Part shown: one piece after another, positions 15,413-18,118 of the stretch | Numbering within the stretch: position 1 is the stretch's first letter | Layout: each line of letters starts with the position of its first letter | Source of the DNA: Methanomassiliicoccaceae archaeon | Lineage (GTDB): Archaea; Thermoplasmatota; Thermoplasmata; Methanomassiliicoccales; Methanomethylophilaceae | Assembly: GCA_016282555.1 (NCBI GenBank) | Contig: JAEEKU010000009.1 | Span: 1 to 18,118 of the forward strand | Length of the DNA: 18,118 bases | Direction: 5' to 3' | Program-made: the position numbers and the translations under genes | Notes under the pieces: generated by a model | Told to the model about the DNA's origin: nothing | Databases searched by the model: none | The model's input: only the letters and a program-made list of their open reading frames with translations

Positions 15413-16155
15413 TAGACGCAGATCTTTTCAGGAAGTCGGTATGCAGGCAGTTCGACCTGGAGGAGATCAGTCAAAACGAATACCTGGTCCATACTGGCAA
15501 GTACTTCGACGACGGCGACGAGCTGCATATTGTGCTCAAGGAGGACGGCGAGGGAAAGATCCTGCTGACGGACGAGGGGCACACGCTGATGTGGCTCTCG
15601 TATGAGGATTTCAAGCTCACGCCCGTCAGGAAAAGCATTCTGGACGGCATAGTGTCTCAGAACCGTGTGAACCTGGATGAAGGGAGGATAACTGTGTCTG
15701 CTGCCTCGGCGGAAGAGGCCGGGGAGGCGCTCTCGTCCATGGTGCAGGCCATAATCCAGGCGGCTGACATGCGCCGCCTGAGCCACAGCAACGTGATGAG
15801 CACGTTCCTGGAAGACATCAAGGAAGCGTACAAGAAAGCGGCGCTGAGCAGCAGATGCGAATTTCGTAAGAAGATCGAGGTCAGGAAGGGCGATTTCATA
15901 GAGCCGGATATCTTCATCAGCGGCGACGCTCCGGTACTGGTGTACGGCGTGAACAATCCCGAGAGGGCGAAGGAGGCGTTCATCAACCTTCTGTTCGTCC
16001 GCGATTCCGGAAAGAATTACAGGACTATAGTCGTCATCGGAGACGATGCCGAGATTTCCAAGAAGGACCGCGATCGCCTCATAAACACCGCCAACAGGCC
16101 CATAATGGGGACCGAAGAAATGATCTCCATCACGGAAAGGTTCGTGGAGGCCTGA
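15409..16155 (+). CDS. DUF1828/DUF1829 protein
   Basis: A 248-residue soluble protein. The N-terminal part (about 1-115) has the DUF1828 pattern: DGDELHIVLKED, then ILLTDEGHTLMWLSYEDF and the long helix EEAGEALSSMVQAIIQAADMR. The C-terminal part (about 145-240) has the DUF1829 pattern: FRKKIEVRKGDFIEPDIFI, VLVYGVNNPERAKEAFINLL, YRTIVVIGDD and LINTANRPIMG. These domains normally occur together, often in phages, mobile elements and defence islands; a biochemical role is not established as far as I know. GGAGGAG (15397-15403) lies five bases before the ATG, inside the upstream gene. Length is normal and no damage is seen, unlike the two ATPase genes upstream. Confidence 0.8.
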   Translation: MIDADLFRKSVCRQFDLEEISQNEYLVHTGKYFDDGDELHIVLKEDGEGKILLTDEGHTLMWLSYEDFKLTPVRKSILDGIVSQNRVNLDEGRITVSAASAEEAGEALSSMVQAIIQAADMRRLSHSNVMSTFLEDIKEAYKKAALSSRCEFRKKIEVRKGDFIEPDIFISGDAPVLVYGVNNPERAKEAFINLLFVRDSGKNYRTIVVIGDDAEISKKDRDRLINTANRPIMGTEEMISITERFVEA

Positions 16156-16209
16156 TCCGGGCGCTCCGTCAGCCTGTCACAGGCCGATCTGAACTTGTTC
16201 CGAACATTT

Positions 16210-16233
16210 CCGAACGAACCGGATTCGGGTTTT
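16210..16233 (+). terminator. Weak terminator candidate after the DUF1828 gene
   Basis: CCGAA and TTCGG can pair across nine bases and are followed by GTTTT, 55 bases past the stop. The stem is only five pairs. Confidence 0.3.
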
Positions 16234-16253
16234 AGCCGGATAAAGGGGAGCCC

Positions 16254-16832
16254 GTGCCTGACTGATATGTTTGCCGCTTCGTCAGACGGGCTTTCCAAAA
16301 ACTATTCGCGCTGGCCGCTGCCGTTACCGTTCTCGCGATGAACTCCGGGGCGGCAGACGAGGACGACAGCCCGCCGTCCGGCCATCTTCCGCAGCCGATT
16401 TTCGGGCCGGATGACAACACGGAGATGTTCAGACCCGACCCTCCGGAAGAGGTTGCGCTGTCTTTCCAGCAAAGCGGATTAGTTCTTAATATCGATGAAA
16501 CGGAGACGATTACGGTCCTGTGCGAGTCATGGGTCTACAGCGTTTCCTGGTCCTTGGAGGGCGATTCGGTTCAGATAACCAGTTCAGACACGCAGCCCGT
16601 GTCCGGCGTCTGCAGTTGCACGGTGAAGGCGGTCGCCGCCGGGACGTGCACAGTCATTGCCACCTCGGATGAGGGCGATATAGCGATATGCCTCGTGAAC
16701 GCACTCAATCCGGCGGCGCGAGGTCCGGAACCCGGATTCCCGTTTAGTCCGGATCTCCCTCGAGTATGTGCACGAAAAGCCCCTCCCTGCCCTCCAGTAT
16801 CTCGGAGGCCGCTCCGTATACTCCGAGTATAG
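16254..16832 (+). pseudogene. Broken gene for an exported Ig-like (BIG2-type) protein
   Basis: Read in the frame of the ATG at 16338, the sequence from 16281 gives VRRAFQKLFALAAAVTVLA then MNSGAADEDD: a basic start, hydrophobic core and small residues, i.e. a signal peptide. No ATG, GTG or TTG starts it. A GTG at 16254 behind AAGGGGAG is in frame but meets TGA at 16263; the ATG at 16267 is in another frame. Residues after the signal are Asp/Pro-rich, followed by an Ig-like unit (about 16455-16700: ALSFQQSGLVLNIDETETIT, VYSVSWSLEGDSVQITSS, CTVKAVAAGTCTVIATSDEG). The rest reads into the antisense of the ABC ATPase gene and ends at TAG 16832, overlapping that gene by 89 bases. Both ends thus look damaged: a remnant of a surface protein, usually longer. 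Confidence 0.5.
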
Positions 16833-17517
16833 ACTCTTCGGTGATCGTTTTCTCCGGGGGGCCCTCGGCGTATACTTTTCCGTCCTTCAACATCGCGACC
16901 CTGTCGCAGAAGCGCATCGCCAGGTTGAGATCGTGCAGAGCGACCAGCGCCCCGGAGGATCCGCCCGACACGGCATCTCTGACCGTCCGCATGGCCACCA
17001 TCTGGTTCTTCAGATCCAGCGCGCTCGTCGGCTCGTCCAGAATGTAATACTCCGGATCCTGCGCCAGAGCTCTGGCCAGGACCACCTTCTGCATCTGGCC
17101 CCCGGACAGGTCGTTGACGTATCTCTCCGAGAGCCCGAATATCCCCATGCGGTCCATGGCCTCCTCCGCCTTCTCCAGATCCTCGTCCGAGTACGACCAC
17201 GACATGTACGGCGCCCTGCCTATCAGGACCGCGTCGAATACCGTCATGTAATCCGAAGGAACGAACGACTGGGGGACGTACCCGATCTTCCGGGAGAGCT
17301 CCCTCGGGCTCATGCCCCTCAGAGGAACTCCGTCCGAAAGTATATCGCCGGAATCGGGGCGGACGACGCCGCAGACGGCCTTTATCAGCGTGGATTTGCC
17401 GCTGCCGTTGGGCCCCAGCACGGAGACGACCTCTCCCTTTCCGATGTCCAGCGTCACCCCCGACAGTACTCTGTTCCCGCCGTATCCTTTGCAGAGATCC
17501 CGGACAGACAGCGTCAC
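16744..17517 (-). CDS. FecE/BtuD-type ABC importer ATPase
   Basis: A 257-residue ATPase driving uptake of iron-siderophore, haem or cobalamin; substrate not decidable here. From the GTG start: Walker A GPNGSGKS (35-42), Q-loop Gln83 (YVPQSF), signature LSGGQMQK (137-144), Walker B YILDEPTSALD (158-168) and switch His195 (ALHDLN). The GTG at 17517 is chosen because it overlaps the permease stop as GTGA and has AAGGAGG seven bases upstream; the longer in-frame extension to 17979 is the permease gene read in another frame. Length is typical. The permease gene lies directly upstream in the same operon. The cytoplasmic C-terminus (AEGPPEKTITEESILGVYG) is typical of the family. Confidence 0.93.
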   Translation of the reverse strand: MTLSVRDLCKGYGGNRVLSGVTLDIGKGEVVSVLGPNGSGKSTLIKAVCGVVRPDSGDILSDGVPLRGMSPRELSRKIGYVPQSFVPSDYMTVFDAVLIGRAPYMSWSYSDEDLEKAEEAMDRMGIFGLSERYVNDLSGGQMQKVVLARALAQDPEYYILDEPTSALDLKNQMVAMRTVRDAVSGGSSGALVALHDLNLAMRFCDRVAMLKDGKVYAEGPPEKTITEESILGVYGAASEILEGREGLFVHILEGDPD

Positions 17518-18118
17518 AGCGTCACCTCCTTGCGCTTCCTGGTGACCAGCCAGATGAAGAAGATTCCTCCGGCCAGATACATGATTATTCCCACCGGGAG
17601 CTCCTCCGGCCTTATTATCATGCGAGCCAGCGTGTCCGACGCGGTCAGGATGAACGCCCCGAGGCACCCCGACGCTATGAACAGATACCTGCTGTCGTTG
17701 CCGATGGCCATTCTGGTCATGTGGGGGGCCATGAGCCCTATGAATCCGATTATTCCCGTGAACGCGATGCAGACCGAGACGGACACCGTGCACAGCACGA
17801 GGAGCACCGTCCTCAGCCTGCCCACGTTTATTCCCAGACTTTCGGCTACCTCGTCTCCGGCGGACAGAACGTTGACCTTGGGCGACATAGCTTCCATGGC
17901 CAGGACGCATGCGGCGACGGCCGGAAGGACCAGAAGGACCACTCCCCAGGTGGCGTTCCACATGCCTCCCATCAGCCACAGCGTTATCTCCCTGAGGGCG
18001 TCGTCGTCCGAGAAGTACTTGATGGCGCTTATTCCGGCCTGGAAAAGATAGCTGACGATCACTCCCGTCAGGATCACGGTCGAGCGGGATATCCCCGGGC
18101 GTCTGGACAGCAGGATGA
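17514..18118 (-). CDS. FecCD/BtuC-type ABC permease, C-terminal part (5' end outside window)
   Basis: The frame stays open to the window edge (ILLSRRPGISRST before the first listed Val), so the N-terminal third lies beyond 18118. Hallmarks of the family are in order: ILTGVIVSYLFQAGISAIKY, the LMGGMWNATW segment, LSAGDEVAESLGINVGRLR (the cytoplasmic loop that contacts the ATPase), then FTGIIGFIGLMAPHMTRM, SDTLARMIIRPEELPVGIIM and a final membrane helix ending FFIWLVTRKRKE. Several hydrophobic membrane helices are evident. It pairs with the ATPase through a GTGA overlap. A substrate-binding protein gene would be expected further upstream, outside the window. Confidence 0.93.
   Translation of the reverse strand, partial: ILLSRRPGISRSTVILTGVIVSYLFQAGISAIKYFSDDDALREITLWLMGGMWNATWGVVLLVLPAVAACVLAMEAMSPKVNVLSAGDEVAESLGINVGRLRTVLLVLCTVSVSVCIAFTGIIGFIGLMAPHMTRMAIGNDSRYLFIASGCLGAFILTASDTLARMIIRPEELPVGIIMYLAGGIFFIWLVTRKRKEVTL

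Noticed and set aside
16172..16184. GCCTGTCACAGGC palindrome after the DUF1828 gene
   Set aside because: Arms of six bases with a one-base centre and no adjacent T run; no sign of a site or attachment sequence duplicated elsewhere.
1448..16205. Shared 9-mer GTTCCGAAC at 1448-1456 and 16197-16205
   Set aside because: Two copies of a 9-mer in 18 kb can occur by chance, and the flanks do not match.
17518..17979. N-terminal extension of the ABC ATPase to 411 residues
   Set aside because: The extra part is the permease gene in another frame; the GTG at 17517 with Shine-Dalgarno and GTGA overlap is the better start.
1..18118. CRISPR arrays, tRNA or rRNA genes, insertion sequences
   Set aside because: No regularly spaced repeats, cloverleaf-like stretches, rRNA-like sequence or transposase frame were seen.

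Overview
The window looks like a piece of an archaeal chromosome, most likely a GC-rich gut-type euryarchaeon. I infer Methanomassiliicoccales-like, but no marker gene proves it. The archaeal signs are AT-rich TATA-like boxes 24-40 bases before several start codons (very short or absent leaders), a very large Lhr-type helicase, and an archaeal AAA ATPase with a DUF234-type C-terminus. Nearly every confident gene ends in TGA. TAG is almost absent as a stop, which matters because one ATPase carries an in-frame TAG at codon 8.

Layout. Positions 1-1074 hold the 3' part of an AT-rich, probably acquired gene with a GHKL-ATPase-like region, a coiled coil and a TIR-like C-terminus, probably a defence protein. 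Positions 1075-1496 hold no intact gene, but the first half is a decayed, internally deleted copy of part of the next gene. That gene (1497-3239) is an S33-type alpha/beta hydrolase with a Sel1-like stretch and two equally spaced Cys modules. It converges on an unrecognised 590-residue protein with an N-terminal winged helix (3382-5154, minus), with a terminator between them. A plus-strand cluster follows (5289-5943): a small protein with an NPNNPAYWSSRG-type motif, a 60-residue protein with CPxC pairs flanking a hydrophobic segment, and a PemK/MazF-like protein, closed by a terminator. The centre (6262-11625) is a 1787-residue Lhr-family helicase.

Positions 11626-16155 look like a small accessory or defence-type island. 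It contains a frameshifted AAA/DUF234 ATPase behind a promoter with two tandem inverted repeats, an AAA15/COG1106-type ATPase whose true N-terminus is separated from the rest by an amber codon, a 363-base gap, and a tightly overlapping two-gene unit (a DUF6978-like protein plus a DUF1828/DUF1829 protein). After a broken exported Ig-like gene (16254-16832), the window ends in a minus-strand FecCD/BtuC-type permease (cut by the window edge) and its FecE/BtuD-type ATPase, an iron-siderophore or cobalamin importer.

The clear functional units are the ABC importer (GTGA overlap), the 14924-16155 pair (ATGA overlap) and the 5289-5943 cluster. The rest appear to be single-gene units. The most interesting points are the amber codon, the two damaged neighbouring ATPases, the partial-copy pseudogene with a deletion between 9-base repeats, the membrane CPxC/MazF-like cluster and the DUF6978-like/DUF1828 pair.
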